This document shows, in pieces, positions 24,730-34,800 of a stretch of DNA of 64,000 nt; the stretch's first letter is position 1, and every line of letters begins with the position of its first letter. A program made the position numbers and the translations under genes. Source of the stretch: Luteibacter sp. OK325 (GTDB lineage Bacteria > Pseudomonadota > Gammaproteobacteria > Xanthomonadales > Rhodanobacteraceae); NCBI RefSeq assembly GCF_003050935.1, contig NZ_QAOX01000002.1, positions 1 through 64,000 of the forward strand, in the 5' to 3' direction. A model generated the notes under the pieces. That model made no database searches. It was not told where the DNA came from and saw only the letters and a program-made list of their open reading frames with translations.

Positions 24730-25898
24730 GCATTTGCGCCAAGATGTGCCGGTTCTCCGGCGGCCACGCGATGGAGTGTGTGCTCCAGACGGTCGATGTT
24801 TTCGTCCCAGCGAAACGTGGCCGCATGCGCGGCGATGACGACGGGATCGAAATGGCGCTCGAAGGCTTCGACCAGCGCCGTGCCCAGTTCATGCGGTTGG
24901 TGCGGCGGTACCAGCAGGCCTGCCGTCTCAGGCAGTACTTCCGGAATGCCGCCGACGGCCGTCGCGACCACCGGTGTGCCGCAGGCCATGGCCTCGAGCA
25001 CGACGTTCGGCACGCCCTCGTTGTGGCTGGGCAGGCAAAGCACGTCGGCCGCGCGGAACCAGTCGGCGAGCGCAGAGTGATCCACCGCGCCTTCGAAGCG
25101 CACGGCCGGCGCGCAGCACAAGGAGGCGGCGCGATCTTCCAGGTTCGCGCGTGAGGGGCCTTCACCGACGTAGATGAGGCGTGCGTCGTGATGGCGTTTT
25201 ACCAGCATGGGGAACGCTTCGATGAGGTCGTGGCAGCCTTTGGTGGCCTTGAGGTTACCTGCGTAAAGCACGATGGGCACTTCGGCCGGAAGGCCTAGCC
25301 GTTGCCGCGCGGCGGTACGATCGCCGCGGTTGAAGACCCGCGTGTCGACGCCGTTGTAGAGCGCTTCCACGCGGTCGGCCGGCGCACCCAGGGCCACCGC
25401 CTTGCGTGCCAGGGCCTTGCTGACCGCGATCACCGCTCCCGCACCACGCAGGGCGGCACGAATCTGCGGCCGGCGCAGGCGTGCTTCGGCCTGCACGTTG
25501 AGGTCGCTGCCATGCACCTTGACTACATAGGGGATGCCCAGCATCCGCGCCACCCAGGCACCGGCCACCGCATCGGGAAACGCCCAGCTGGCCAGCAGCA
25601 CGTCATAGTGTGCGGCGCGTAGTTCACTGCCGCGCTGCCACATCACGCTGGCGAAAAAACAGAAGGCGTTGAGGAAGCGGCCGAAACGCGGCGGGTGGTA
25701 GAAGGTGAAATGGTCGCGGTGGACACCCGGCACGTGCACACTGCCCTTGGCGCCGGCCAGGCGGTCGCGGAAGTCGACCGCGGTGAGCACATCCACTTCG
25801 TGGCGCTCGGCCAGGCGCTGGAACTGCTGGCGGTTGAAGGTGCCGCGGCGAGGATCCCAGGGCGTCGGGAACAGGTTGGTCAGGATCAGGATCTTCAT
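24726..25898 (-). CDS. glycosyltransferase family 4
   Basis: 390 residues. The N-terminal MKILILTNLFPTPWDPRRGT and EVDVLTAVDFRDRL lead the first Rossmann lobe. The second lobe has VLYAGNLKATKGCHDLIEAF, ARLIYVGEGPSRANLE, LCLPSHNEGVPNVVLEAMA and GTPVVATAVGGIPEVL, the full GT4 donor-site signature with the E-x7-E glutamates. The open frame extends to 26642, but the ATG at 25898 gives the canonical N-terminus and an ATGA overlap with the preceding gene's stop. Donor sugar and acceptor are unknown. Confidence 0.9.
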   Translation of the reverse strand: MKILILTNLFPTPWDPRRGTFNRQQFQRLAERHEVDVLTAVDFRDRLAGAKGSVHVPGVHRDHFTFYHPPRFGRFLNAFCFFASVMWQRGSELRAAHYDVLLASWAFPDAVAGAWVARMLGIPYVVKVHGSDLNVQAEARLRRPQIRAALRGAGAVIAVSKALARKAVALGAPADRVEALYNGVDTRVFNRGDRTAARQRLGLPAEVPIVLYAGNLKATKGCHDLIEAFPMLVKRHHDARLIYVGEGPSRANLEDRAASLCCAPAVRFEGAVDHSALADWFRAADVLCLPSHNEGVPNVVLEAMACGTPVVATAVGGIPEVLPETAGLLVPPHQPHELGTALVEAFERHFDPVVIAAHAATFRWDENIDRLEHTLHRVAAGEPAHLGANA

Positions 25899-27013
25899 GA
25901 TGCCGCCTCCATGTCGCCAAAGTAGAGCTTCCCGTAACGTGCCGCCATGGCTTCGAGCGATCCGTGCGTCTCCACCCACTGGCGAGCGGCCCGGCCGAAC
26001 GACGAGGCGCGCTGGGACTCGTGGAGCATGCCGATCAGGGCGCGGGCAAGTGCCGGCGCGTCGGCCGGAGGCACCAGGCGTCCGGTGGCGTCGTCGCTGA
26101 CGATCTCGGCATTGCCGCCGACGTCGGTCGCGACAATCGGCAAGCCGGTAGCGCAGGCTTCGAGCAGGGCCATGGAGTAGCCCTCGGTGATGGACGAAAG
26201 CACGAACAGGTCGAAGCCCTGGAGCAATTGGCGCACGTCGTTGCGGTCGCCAAGGAAATGGACGCTTCCGGCCACGCCTTCGTCGAAGGCACAGGCGCGC
26301 AGCGTCTCGCGCAACTCGCCGTCGCCAACCAGGACAAGTGCAGTGTCCGGTCGGCTCGCGTGGACCTGGCGGAAGGCGCGAATCAGGCTGGCCTGGTCCT
26401 TGGCCCAGTTGAGCCGCCCGACCGTGCCGATGATCTGCGTGCCCGCGGGCACATTCAGCATGCGGGTGAGCCGCTCGTGCATGGTGTCCGAGGCCAGTTC
26501 GAAGCCGCCGAGCACGATGCCGTTCGGCACCACGCAGGCTTTCGCAGCCGGCACGATACCGCGATGCACCGCGTCGCGACGCGACGCCTCGCATACGGCG
26601 ACCACGGCATCGGTGGCGTTCATGGCGCGGCGGAACAGCCATTCGCGCCGGCCCGGTTTCTGCTGGCCCCCCATGCCATGACGGGTGTTCACCACCTGGC
26701 GGATACCCATGCCGGCCGAGGCGAGCACGGCCTGGTAGTGAGCGACCGCGTTATGCGTGTGCAGTACCTCGGTGCGGTGAGCAGACATGAACCGACGCGC
26801 ATGGCCGATGGCCCGCAGGTCGAAGCCAGTCCGCTTATGGCAGGCGTGCACGGGGATGCCAAGGGCATCGAGTTCGCCGGCGAGCGATCCGCGCTCGAAC
26901 AGACAGACCACCTGCGCCTTGTGGCCGAGGCGGTGCTGTTCGGTGACCAGGTCGAGCACCATCCGCTCCAGGCCACCGCGATTGAGGTTCTCGACGAAGT
27001 GGGTGATGTTCAC
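25895..27013 (-). CDS. glycosyltransferase family 4, PEP-CTERM-associated-like
   Basis: 372 residues, starting NITHFVENLNRGGLERMVLD. The G-G-L-E-R block is typical of GT4 enzymes in exosortase-associated loci. ARHGMGGQQKPGRREWLFRR-type acceptor loop, IGTVGRLNWAKDQASLIRAF and ITEGYSMALLEACATGLPIV complete the GT-B fold. GTG at 27013 overlaps the ligase stop (GTGA) and gives the correct N-terminus. It is one of three GT4 enzymes in this operon that presumably act in sequence on the same repeat unit. Confidence 0.87.
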   Translation of the reverse strand: MNITHFVENLNRGGLERMVLDLVTEQHRLGHKAQVVCLFERGSLAGELDALGIPVHACHKRTGFDLRAIGHARRFMSAHRTEVLHTHNAVAHYQAVLASAGMGIRQVVNTRHGMGGQQKPGRREWLFRRAMNATDAVVAVCEASRRDAVHRGIVPAAKACVVPNGIVLGGFELASDTMHERLTRMLNVPAGTQIIGTVGRLNWAKDQASLIRAFRQVHASRPDTALVLVGDGELRETLRACAFDEGVAGSVHFLGDRNDVRQLLQGFDLFVLSSITEGYSMALLEACATGLPIVATDVGGNAEIVSDDATGRLVPPADAPALARALIGMLHESQRASSFGRAARQWVETHGSLEAMAARYGKLYFGDMEAAS

Positions 27014-28368
27014 GAGGCCAGCTCCGAGACGGTGACGCGCAACTTGCCGCTGCGGGTCAGCGGAATATCGTCGACGAAGTGGCAATGCAGCTCGGCGCTT
27101 TCGCCCAGTACCTTGGCCACTTCATGGCGGATATAGTCGAGCGACTGATCGTTGAACGCTTCGCCGCGCACGATCGACAGGTCCAGCCGATCCAGGCGGC
27201 GCTGTACGAGCTGGAAGCGGGTCAGGCCCGGGACATCCTTGAGCATGTGCGGGAAGAACTCACCCGGCAGGACATGACCGGCCGGCGTGCGAATGGCATC
27301 GAGCTTGCGTCCATCCACCGAGGCCAGCATCGGCAGGCCGCGGCCGCAGGAACAGGGCTTGCCGCTGCCATGGGTGGCCATGTCGCCATTGACGTAGCGG
27401 ACGAATGGCATGCCATAGTTGAACAGGTCGGTGATCGCAATCTCACCGCTACCCTTGTGAATCGGCTGGCCGTTGGCGTCGAGCGTTTCCACCACGAGGT
27501 GATCGGCATTCACGTGCAGGCCCTCGCGCTGCTCGCACTCGGACGCGATGAGCATGAACTCACGGCAGCCATAGGTGTTGAACGCCGGTGCGCCGAAGGC
27601 ACGTTCGATGATCTCGCGCTGGAACGGGTGCAGGGCCTCGGCGGCGCCGATGATCGAGGCGGGCGACGCCACGCGACGGTTGTTCGCCAGCAGCCATTCG
27701 GCCAGGCGCACCAGCGGTCCCACGTACCCCACGATGACTTCCGGCCGGTAAGCGTCGATGGCGTCGGCGTAGTCGGCCAGGTTGGTTTCGCTCATGCGGA
27801 AGCTGTCGAGCAGCTTGCGTGCGAACACGGCGTTGTAGATGCGGTCCTTCAGCTGGTGGCTTGCACTGGGGTTGCCGACCGGGCCGCCCCAGAGAAAGAG
27901 CGTACGCCGGCCCATGCGCGAGCCAGCCCAGCCGTAACCGCGCCACATCACCGCGACGCGGCGGTCGTTGCTTTCGCGGGTAAAGCCGAAGCGTAGCGGT
28001 TCGCCGGTGGAACCACCGGTCGCCTTGTAACCGAGGCCGCCTTTCAATGACGTGGCTTTGAGGTCATCGGCATGGTTGCGGATATCGGCCTTGGTCAGCA
28101 CCGGAAGCTGCGCGAAATCGGCCAGGCTGCGGATGTCCCGCGGCGCGATGCCGAGCGCGCTCCAGCGCTCGCGATAGTAGGGCACTTCGCGGTAGCACCA
28201 TTCGAGCAGGGCTTGCAGCCGCTCGAACTGAAGCGCCTGGATTCGCTCCGGGCTGAGCCACTGATCGCTCTCGTAGCGCCGCATGTGCGTCGGCGTGGCG
28301 CGTCGACGCAGGCCGCCTTCGTAGACGGGCCAGATGACCTTGCGCAGGGCGGATTCATAGAGGCTCAT
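27010..28368 (-). CDS. CapK/PaaK-type adenylate-forming ligase
   Basis: 452 residues of the phenylacetate-CoA-ligase-like CapK family. ATGGSTGEPLRFGFTRES is the phosphate-binding loop, FNTYGCREFMLIASECE the motif-5 equivalent, and GEIAITDLFNYGMPFVRYVNGD the ATP-ribose region. RSGKLRVTVS near the end carries the catalytic Lys position. CapK homologues in capsule loci are thought to activate an acid as the adenylate or CoA ester for transfer to a sugar. Because the second A domain of the NRPS at 31872-38252 looks dead, this free-standing ligase is a candidate to load that module in trans (inference). Start overlaps upstream stop by ATGA. Confidence 0.85.
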   Translation of the reverse strand: MSLYESALRKVIWPVYEGGLRRRATPTHMRRYESDQWLSPERIQALQFERLQALLEWCYREVPYYRERWSALGIAPRDIRSLADFAQLPVLTKADIRNHADDLKATSLKGGLGYKATGGSTGEPLRFGFTRESNDRRVAVMWRGYGWAGSRMGRRTLFLWGGPVGNPSASHQLKDRIYNAVFARKLLDSFRMSETNLADYADAIDAYRPEVIVGYVGPLVRLAEWLLANNRRVASPASIIGAAEALHPFQREIIERAFGAPAFNTYGCREFMLIASECEQREGLHVNADHLVVETLDANGQPIHKGSGEIAITDLFNYGMPFVRYVNGDMATHGSGKPCSCGRGLPMLASVDGRKLDAIRTPAGHVLPGEFFPHMLKDVPGLTRFQLVQRRLDRLDLSIVRGEAFNDQSLDYIRHEVAKVLGESAELHCHFVDDIPLTRSGKLRVTVSELAS

Positions 28369-29627
28369 ACGGTTCTCAGCAGCACGGCGACGAGAACGAA
28401 GAGGGCGGCGACACTGCCCGCGGCGGCCGGCACCCAGCGCCATCCGCCATCGGAAATGCGGAAGAAGGGCAGTTCCGGCCAGCGTTTGCGTGCGCCGATG
28501 TAATGACCCGCGACCATCGCGGCGATCAGGTAGAGCACCACCATGTAGCTGCGGCTGAGGAAGAAAGCGGCGGCGAAAAGACCGCACAGCGAAAGCAGAA
28601 GGGTGAGCGCCAGCTGCTTTTCCATGACCCATTCGGCTTCCACCTTGGGGTCCGTGCCGGGCACGCGCACGTGACGGATGATGGTCAGCATCATCCAGAA
28701 GCCGTAGCCGACGAAGGCCAGCCACGTCACGAAACCGACGAAGCCGGTTTCAGCCAGTACCAGGACGAAGGAGTTGTGTGCGGTGAGTTCGTTGTACTCG
28801 GTGAAGTTGCCCGCACCCACGCCGAAAGCGGGGTTGTCGCGGAACATCTCCAGGCCTGCGTACCAGGCGTCGACACGTCCGGCGGCGGATTCTTCCCCGG
28901 CATCCAGTTCGTCCATGCGCGAGGAGACCAGCTTCATCGCGGTCAGGCCCACCACGCCGAGGATGCCCGCCACCACGACGCCCTTGCGATACCACACGTA
29001 GCAGCCAGCGATGATGAGCACGGCGAGCAGCGCACCACGCGAATTGGTCAGCACGATGCCGTAGAGGAGCAGCATGGCGCAGCCGAGCCACACCGGACGC
29101 ATCGCCCCCGTGCCGCGACGGCCAAGAAACACCGCCATCGGCAGGCATGCGGCAAACAGCAAGCCCAGATCGTTCGGGTCATTGAAGATGCCGACGTACT
29201 GGATGCGCCCGCCTTCGCTCAGTGGAATTCCGGTCCAGCCAGTGCCAAGCCGGGACTGCTCCACGCCGTGCAAGGCGAGCACCGCCGCACAGACGACGAA
29301 GACGCCCATGGCGACACGTACGCGCTTCTGCGTGCTGCATGCGGCGCCGAAGACGAAGAAGGCAATCACCACCGGGCCGAAGCGAGCGAGCTCGTCGATC
29401 GCGCCACCGGTCCAGCCGTTGGTGACCTCGGAGATCATCAGGATCAGCAGGAAGGCCGGCAGGATAAGGAACTGCGGCGCGGCGAACGTCTTCGCACTCG
29501 AGAACAGCCACGAGGCGAACGCGAGCAGCAACACGACAGGCAGGATGGGCACGTTCTCCAGCCCCGGCAGGTAGTCCTGCGGCCGGATGATCGTGAGCAC
29601 CACGTAGAGGAGGATCAGGGGGAACAT
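28365..29627 (-). CDS. O-antigen ligase/polymerase-like membrane protein
   Basis: 420 residues with 10-12 TM helices. The N-terminus (FPLILLYVVLTIIRPQDYLP) resembles exosortase-associated O-ligases. The large periplasmic loop contains the Wzy_C signature, DAWYAGLEMFRDNPAFGVGAGN, then ELTAHNSFVLVLAETG. WaaL/PglL/Wzy-type enzymes either polymerise lipid-linked repeat units or transfer the glycan to lipid A or protein, and sequence cannot tell these apart here. ATG at 29627 overlaps the upstream deacetylase end by 13 bases. Confidence 0.85.
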   Translation of the reverse strand: MFPLILLYVVLTIIRPQDYLPGLENVPILPVVLLLAFASWLFSSAKTFAAPQFLILPAFLLILMISEVTNGWTGGAIDELARFGPVVIAFFVFGAACSTQKRVRVAMGVFVVCAAVLALHGVEQSRLGTGWTGIPLSEGGRIQYVGIFNDPNDLGLLFAACLPMAVFLGRRGTGAMRPVWLGCAMLLLYGIVLTNSRGALLAVLIIAGCYVWYRKGVVVAGILGVVGLTAMKLVSSRMDELDAGEESAAGRVDAWYAGLEMFRDNPAFGVGAGNFTEYNELTAHNSFVLVLAETGFVGFVTWLAFVGYGFWMMLTIIRHVRVPGTDPKVEAEWVMEKQLALTLLLSLCGLFAAAFFLSRSYMVVLYLIAAMVAGHYIGARKRWPELPFFRISDGGWRWVPAAAGSVAALFVLVAVLLRTV

Positions 29628-30721
29628 GCGTGTTCCTTCGGGCCGTTCGCTTCGTGCGCGGCCGTGGGATAGCTCATCAGTTGAGGCAGGGCGAGCATGG
29701 CGGCGAACCAGCCCGGGCCCATGTTGCTTTCCACCGGCAGACGGTAGAGCGAGTAGCGGTTCTCGGAAGGCTCGGCGTTGGTTCCGCAGATGTAGCTGCA
29801 ACCCAGCTTGAATCCGGCATTGCGTGTCGCTGCGATCACGGCATCGTTATAGGCACGGTCGCCGCCCACGGGATACGACATGAGGATGGCCGGGTTCTTC
29901 AGTTCGCGATCGAGCGTGGTCTTGGATTGGCGGATCTCCCGCTCCATCTCGTCCTGGGGCAGGCGCGCGAGCATGCGGTGATGGACACCGTGCGAACCGA
30001 ATTCGAGGCCGGCGGCCTCCATCTCCCGCGCCTGGTCCCAGGTCATCGGACGACACTCGACCGGCCGTGCTTTCGCCGAGGGCATGTTCCACTCCGATTC
30101 CAGGCGCTCGGTCATGGCGGTCTGGCCGAGCGCATCAAGCCACTTCATCTTGAGCAGGATGCTTCCGGCGATGCGCCGACGCGAGGCGCGGTCGGGCGGC
30201 AGCGGAATGTCGATCGAGAGCTCCGGCAGCACAAGGCGCGGCGCAATGGTCGTCAGGATCATGTGCACCAGCCAGTCGTAGGCATACGGCTTGCCGCTGT
30301 CGATGTGACCGGTGGAAACGAAGAAGGTCGCCGGCACGCCGAGTTCGTCGAGGATCGGCGCGGCGATGCGGTAGTTGTCGTCGTAGCCGTCGTCGAAGGT
30401 CACCGCGACGGTATCCGGTGGCAGCGCCTCGCCGGCGTCCAGCGCGGCGACGACGTCGGTCAGCCGCATCGGCCGGAAATACTTGCGGATGCGCAGCATC
30501 TGCTCGCGGAACTGATCCGGCGGGGTGCTGATCAGTTCGAGATCGAATTCGTACGTGTCCGGATCCGGCAGCGGCATGATGCGGTGATAGGCGAGGATAC
30601 GCAGGTCACGCTGCCACCACGCACGCACCCGCTGCAGCGAATGCAGCAGGCCGCTGGAATAGCACAGTTCGCCGAGTCGGCCACGGATACCTGGAGCGCC
30701 ACCGTTCATATCGATCACCAT
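29615..30721 (-). CDS. polysaccharide deacetylase family protein
   Basis: 368 residues. LRILAYHRIMP is the usual lead strand, TFDDGYDDNY is motif 1 (catalytic and metal Asp), GSHGVHHRML is motif 2 (His pair), and SYPVGG corresponds to motif 3. There is no signal peptide. The domain sits at about residues 45-290 and has an insertion after VSTGHIDSGKPYAYDW, as in the larger exopolysaccharide-locus deacetylases. It probably de-N-acetylates an amino sugar of the repeat unit; together with 24091-24729 the operon encodes two clear NodB enzymes. ATG at 30721 overlaps the GT2 gene's stop; ATG at 30709 is possible. Confidence 0.85.
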   Translation of the reverse strand: MVIDMNGGAPGIRGRLGELCYSSGLLHSLQRVRAWWQRDLRILAYHRIMPLPDPDTYEFDLELISTPPDQFREQMLRIRKYFRPMRLTDVVAALDAGEALPPDTVAVTFDDGYDDNYRIAAPILDELGVPATFFVSTGHIDSGKPYAYDWLVHMILTTIAPRLVLPELSIDIPLPPDRASRRRIAGSILLKMKWLDALGQTAMTERLESEWNMPSAKARPVECRPMTWDQAREMEAAGLEFGSHGVHHRMLARLPQDEMEREIRQSKTTLDRELKNPAILMSYPVGGDRAYNDAVIAATRNAGFKLGCSYICGTNAEPSENRYSLYRLPVESNMGPGWFAAMLALPQLMSYPTAAHEANGPKEHACSP

Positions 30722-31848
30722 AGGTGCAGCCTTCGATTGCGTGCGAAGGCCAGCAGGGCCTGTGCCGCGAAGAGGTTGAGGTAAAAGAACGCGACTGCGA
30801 TGCGCAGGGGAAGCAGGCGGCCGAGCGCCGGGCGCAGGCGTGCGAGACCGACCATGAGGGCGCCGGCGACGAGACTGCTGAAGGCGAACGCATACATCGG
30901 GTGGCGGGTGATCAACACGCCGGTGCTCAGCGTCAGGGTGAGAATGAGCCAGGGTGCGAGCAGGCGCAGCAGTTTGTGGCTGACGAAACGCAGCCAGAGT
31001 GGATTGCGCCAGGGCACGAGCAGCCAGGGGGCGAGCTGGATCAGCTGGTAGTTGCCGGCCAGCGTGCGGATCTTGCGGCGACGCTCGTCTTCGGGCACCT
31101 GCGACGGTTGGTCCCAGGCCATTGCGCGTGGCTCGAAGACCACGCGCTTGCCCTGGGCGGCGACACGCATGGGCACGAGCACGTCGTCGAGTACCGTCCC
31201 CGGCGGAATAGGCTGGAACAGGTTGCGGCGGATGGCATAGAGCGCGCCGCTCACGCCGATGGTGGAGCCGGAGCGGCTTTCCGCGTGGCGAATGCCTTTT
31301 TCGTAACGCCAGTAGAAGTCGACGCCCTGTGCGAATCCGGTGCGCACGTTCTCCATGTGCAGTTCGCCACCGACCGCGCCCACCGTGGGGTCGGCCAGGT
31401 TGGCGACCAGCTCGGTCAACGCGGTGGGCGAGAGCTTCTGACGCACATCGGTGAACAGCAGCACCTCGCCGCGGGTAAGGGCCACCGCGTCGTTGAGGCA
31501 CGCGGCCTTGCCGCGGCGATTCGGAAAATCCAGCACGGTCAGGCGCGGATCGGTGGAACGGCGGGCTGTGGTCACCGTGTTGTCGTGGCAGCCGTCGCAG
31601 GCGATCACGATATCGATGAGTTCGGCCGGGTAATCCAGGGCCTGCAGGCTGGCCAGCTTGGCGCGGATCAAGCCTGCGCCGTCGTGCACCGCGATCACGA
31701 TGCTCACCGTCGGCAGGATGGCGCGGCGCGCCACCGGCTGCGGACGCAGCCGTGCCTGCAGCCACACCAGCACGGGGTAGCCGACGAAGACGTGGACCAG
31801 CAGCAGGGCCGACGTCCAGCAGGCGAGCCAGGCAAGATGCGTGATCAT
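30715..31848 (-). CDS. membrane glycosyltransferase family 2
   Basis: 377 residues. An N-terminal TM helix (WTSALLLVHVFVGYPVLVW) is followed by a GT-A domain with TVSIVIAVHDGAGLIRAKLA, VIACDGCHDNT, EVLLFTDVRQKLS (the DxD-like site) and GVSGALYAIRR. RRRKIRTLAG provides the (Q/R)xxRW-like region. Three more TM helices close the protein (APWLILTLTLSTGVLI, YAFAFSSLVAGALMVG, RIAVAFFYLNLFAAQ). This architecture resembles processive synthases (cellulose/hyaluronan/PNAG type) and dolichol-P-sugar-like enzymes. It starts 23 bases after the NRPS stop, the only real gap in the operon, possibly with its own ribosome-binding site. Confidence 0.85.
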   Translation of the reverse strand: MITHLAWLACWTSALLLVHVFVGYPVLVWLQARLRPQPVARRAILPTVSIVIAVHDGAGLIRAKLASLQALDYPAELIDIVIACDGCHDNTVTTARRSTDPRLTVLDFPNRRGKAACLNDAVALTRGEVLLFTDVRQKLSPTALTELVANLADPTVGAVGGELHMENVRTGFAQGVDFYWRYEKGIRHAESRSGSTIGVSGALYAIRRNLFQPIPPGTVLDDVLVPMRVAAQGKRVVFEPRAMAWDQPSQVPEDERRRKIRTLAGNYQLIQLAPWLLVPWRNPLWLRFVSHKLLRLLAPWLILTLTLSTGVLITRHPMYAFAFSSLVAGALMVGLARLRPALGRLLPLRIAVAFFYLNLFAAQALLAFARNRRLHLW

Positions 31849-31871
31849 GGCGTTCCCCCCGGTGCCATGTG

Positions 31872-34800
31872 TCAGCCGCGCCCGAGCAGGCGACTGAGCA
31901 GGCCACGCCTGGAGGCGGTCGGCGCCGCTGGCGGGGCCAGGGCGAGATCCGCGGCCAGCGTGCCGAGCGTGCCGTTTGCGATATCGAGCAGGTTCAGTTG
32001 CACGCCCGTCAGTTTCTGTACGCGCATGGCCATGTCGACGGCGAGCAACGAATGGCCGCCTACGTCGAAGAAGTTGTCGCTGGTGCGAATGCGGCACATG
32101 CCCAGCAATTCCTGCCACACCGACGCGAGCAGGCGTTCGCTTTCCGTATCTGGTTCGTTGCTATTCGGGGTTCCGCTGGCTGAGCGCTGTTCCGCGGGCG
32201 AGGGAAGTGCAGTGATATCCGGCTCACCCGTCGCCAGCATCGGCATGGCGTCGAGCAGCGTCAGGTTCGCAGGCATGGACCAGGCAGGCAGGTGGCCGGC
32301 GAGGGCGGCACGGAGGCCGTCGACATCCGGCAGGCATCCCGGGGTGGCGACCGCGTAGGCATCGATGCGCTGGTCGCCGGCGTGGCCCGTACGCGGCACC
32401 GCCAGCGCACGGACGATACCGGGCTGGGCGAGCAGGAGGGTTTCGATCGCGCTCGGCTCGATGTCCAGGCCGTGGCGGCGAATGCGACGGTCGTCACGAT
32501 CAAGCACCTGGACCAGTCCGTCGGCCAGCCAGCGCCCTCGATAACCCGTGCGCACGAGACGATCGTCGCCCGGTTGGCGATCCGCCAGGGCCCGCGTCCC
32601 GAAGGGCATGGCAAGGCCGCGGCCGGCGATGGCCACTTCACCCGTCGCACCGATCGGGCAGGGTTCGCCGTCGTCGTCGAGCATCCAGACTTCGCTGTTG
32701 GCGATCGGACGACCTTCGTGCAGTGCATCCACGGCACGGTCGACACGTCCACACGTAGCGACAGGCGCCGACAGCGCATCACCGAACAATGTCCACAATC
32801 CGGCTGAGCGCTCACCGATATGGGCAGCGACTTCCGGCGTGGGCGTGCCACCGACGATGGCCGCATGCATGTTCGTATCGCCCGCCCAGCCGTGGTCGAG
32901 CAGGTCGTGCCAGGTTTCCGGCGTGGCGATGAAGCGATCCAGCGATACGAGTTCGCCGCGTGCGAGGTCCTGCGGCTCCTGGACGACCCAGGCGGCGCCG
33001 CTGGCGAGGGCGAGCAGCGGCTCGATCATCGACATGGGATCGGCCGGCAAGGCATCGCCACCGATGCGCTGGCCGTCGCCGAGGTCGAGCGCGTTGATCA
33101 GGCCTTCGACGGTGTTGGTCATGGAACGATGCGAAAGCGCCGCGCCGCGTGCCTTGCCATCGGCACCGGGTACGTGGAAAGCAATCGCAGGAGCATCGGG
33201 TTCGGGATAGGCGCCGACCGGCACGTCGTCCAGCCGCACGCTGTCGATTTCGGCGTGGTCCGCGTCGAGCCAGAGCGCGCAGGCGCGCGGCCAGTCCAGC
33301 GTGGTTTCGAGCGCGATGTCGCCGATCATCACGGTCATCCGTGCGTCGGCAACGATGTCGCGCAGGCGCGCGGCGGGATCGGCGCGGTCCAGAAGCAAGG
33401 CGGTACTACCCGTGTGTGCGATGGCGAGAAGACCGGTGATGCGGTCGGCGCCGGGATCGACACATAGCCCGACCACGCTGCCCGGCAGGGCGCCGCGGTC
33501 GCGCAGCAGGACCGCCATGCGCAGGGCGCGGCGCAGCAGGGTGACGTAGCTGGTGGTGCGCGGTCCATGGACGATGGCGGTCGCGTCCGGCGAGAGCCTG
33601 GCGCGCGCTTCCACCATGGCGTAGAGATCGAGCGGCAGGCGTGCATCGCTGCCCGTGGCGTTCCAGCCGCGCATCTTCTCGCGCTCGGCAGGCGTAGCGG
33701 CGGTGAGCGAACTCACCGCGATGGCGGGATCGGCCGCCACCCGGTGCATCATGTCCAGGTAGCGTTCGCGCATGAGGCGTGCGGTGCTGGCCTGGAGCAG
33801 GTCGGCATTGTAGGTGACGCCACCGACCATGCCGGCGTTGCTTTCGAGGAACCACAGGCCGAGGTCTTCGGTGGCGGCGCTCTGGAACAACAGGATCTGT
33901 TCGTGGGCGAGACCGCCCCAATCGACCGAGCGCTGGCGAGCGTCCTGGAATGAGAACAGCGCCTGATAGAGCGTCGCGCCCGCACCATGGCCGACCTTCA
34001 GCTCACGCTGCAGGTATTCCAGCGGCACGTCCGGATGGCCGAACGCTTCGATGGCGGTCCGCTTCACATGACGCACGAACTCCAGGAACGACAGTGCCGG
34101 ATCCACACTCACGTGTAACGGCAACAGGTTATTGAAGTAACCCATGACCGATTCGACTTCGGTCTGGTTGCGGCCGCGCACCGGCGTGCCGACGACCAGT
34201 TCGTGCTGGCCCGCCGAGCTCGACAGCATTGCGTAGTACAGCGCGAGAAGTGTCATGTTGAGCGTGGCGTCGGCTTGTTTCGCCACTTCGTGCATGGCAT
34301 CGGTGTCTTCACGCGACACGCGGATCCACTCGGTGCGACCGAGGCCGGACATGCCCGGGCGGCGCGGATGATCGGTCGGAAGCGCATGCACGTCGCCCAT
34401 CTGGGCAAGGCGCTCGCGCCAGAAGCCGAGCTGCGACTGGAAAGCCGGCGAATCCAGCCAGTGCGAGTGCCACTCGGCGAAGTCACCGTAAGTCACCGGC
34501 AGCGCCGCCAGCGGTGAAGGCAGGCCCGCGACGAAGGAACGGTACAGCGCCGACAGTTCGTTATAGAGGATGTCGAATGACCAGCCGTCCCAGATGATGT
34601 GGTGCGGCATGAAGAAGAACGCGTGTTCGTCGGCCGACAGGCGGAACATGCGCGCACTGAACAGCGGGGCACTACCCAGGTCGAACGGCGTGTCGGTGAG
34701 CTCCTGCAGGCGCTGCATGAGGCGCGCTTCGCGCTCCACGGCGGGCAGGTCGGAGAGATCCTCCGCGGGAAACAGCGGGTACTCCAGCTGCGGCGAAACC

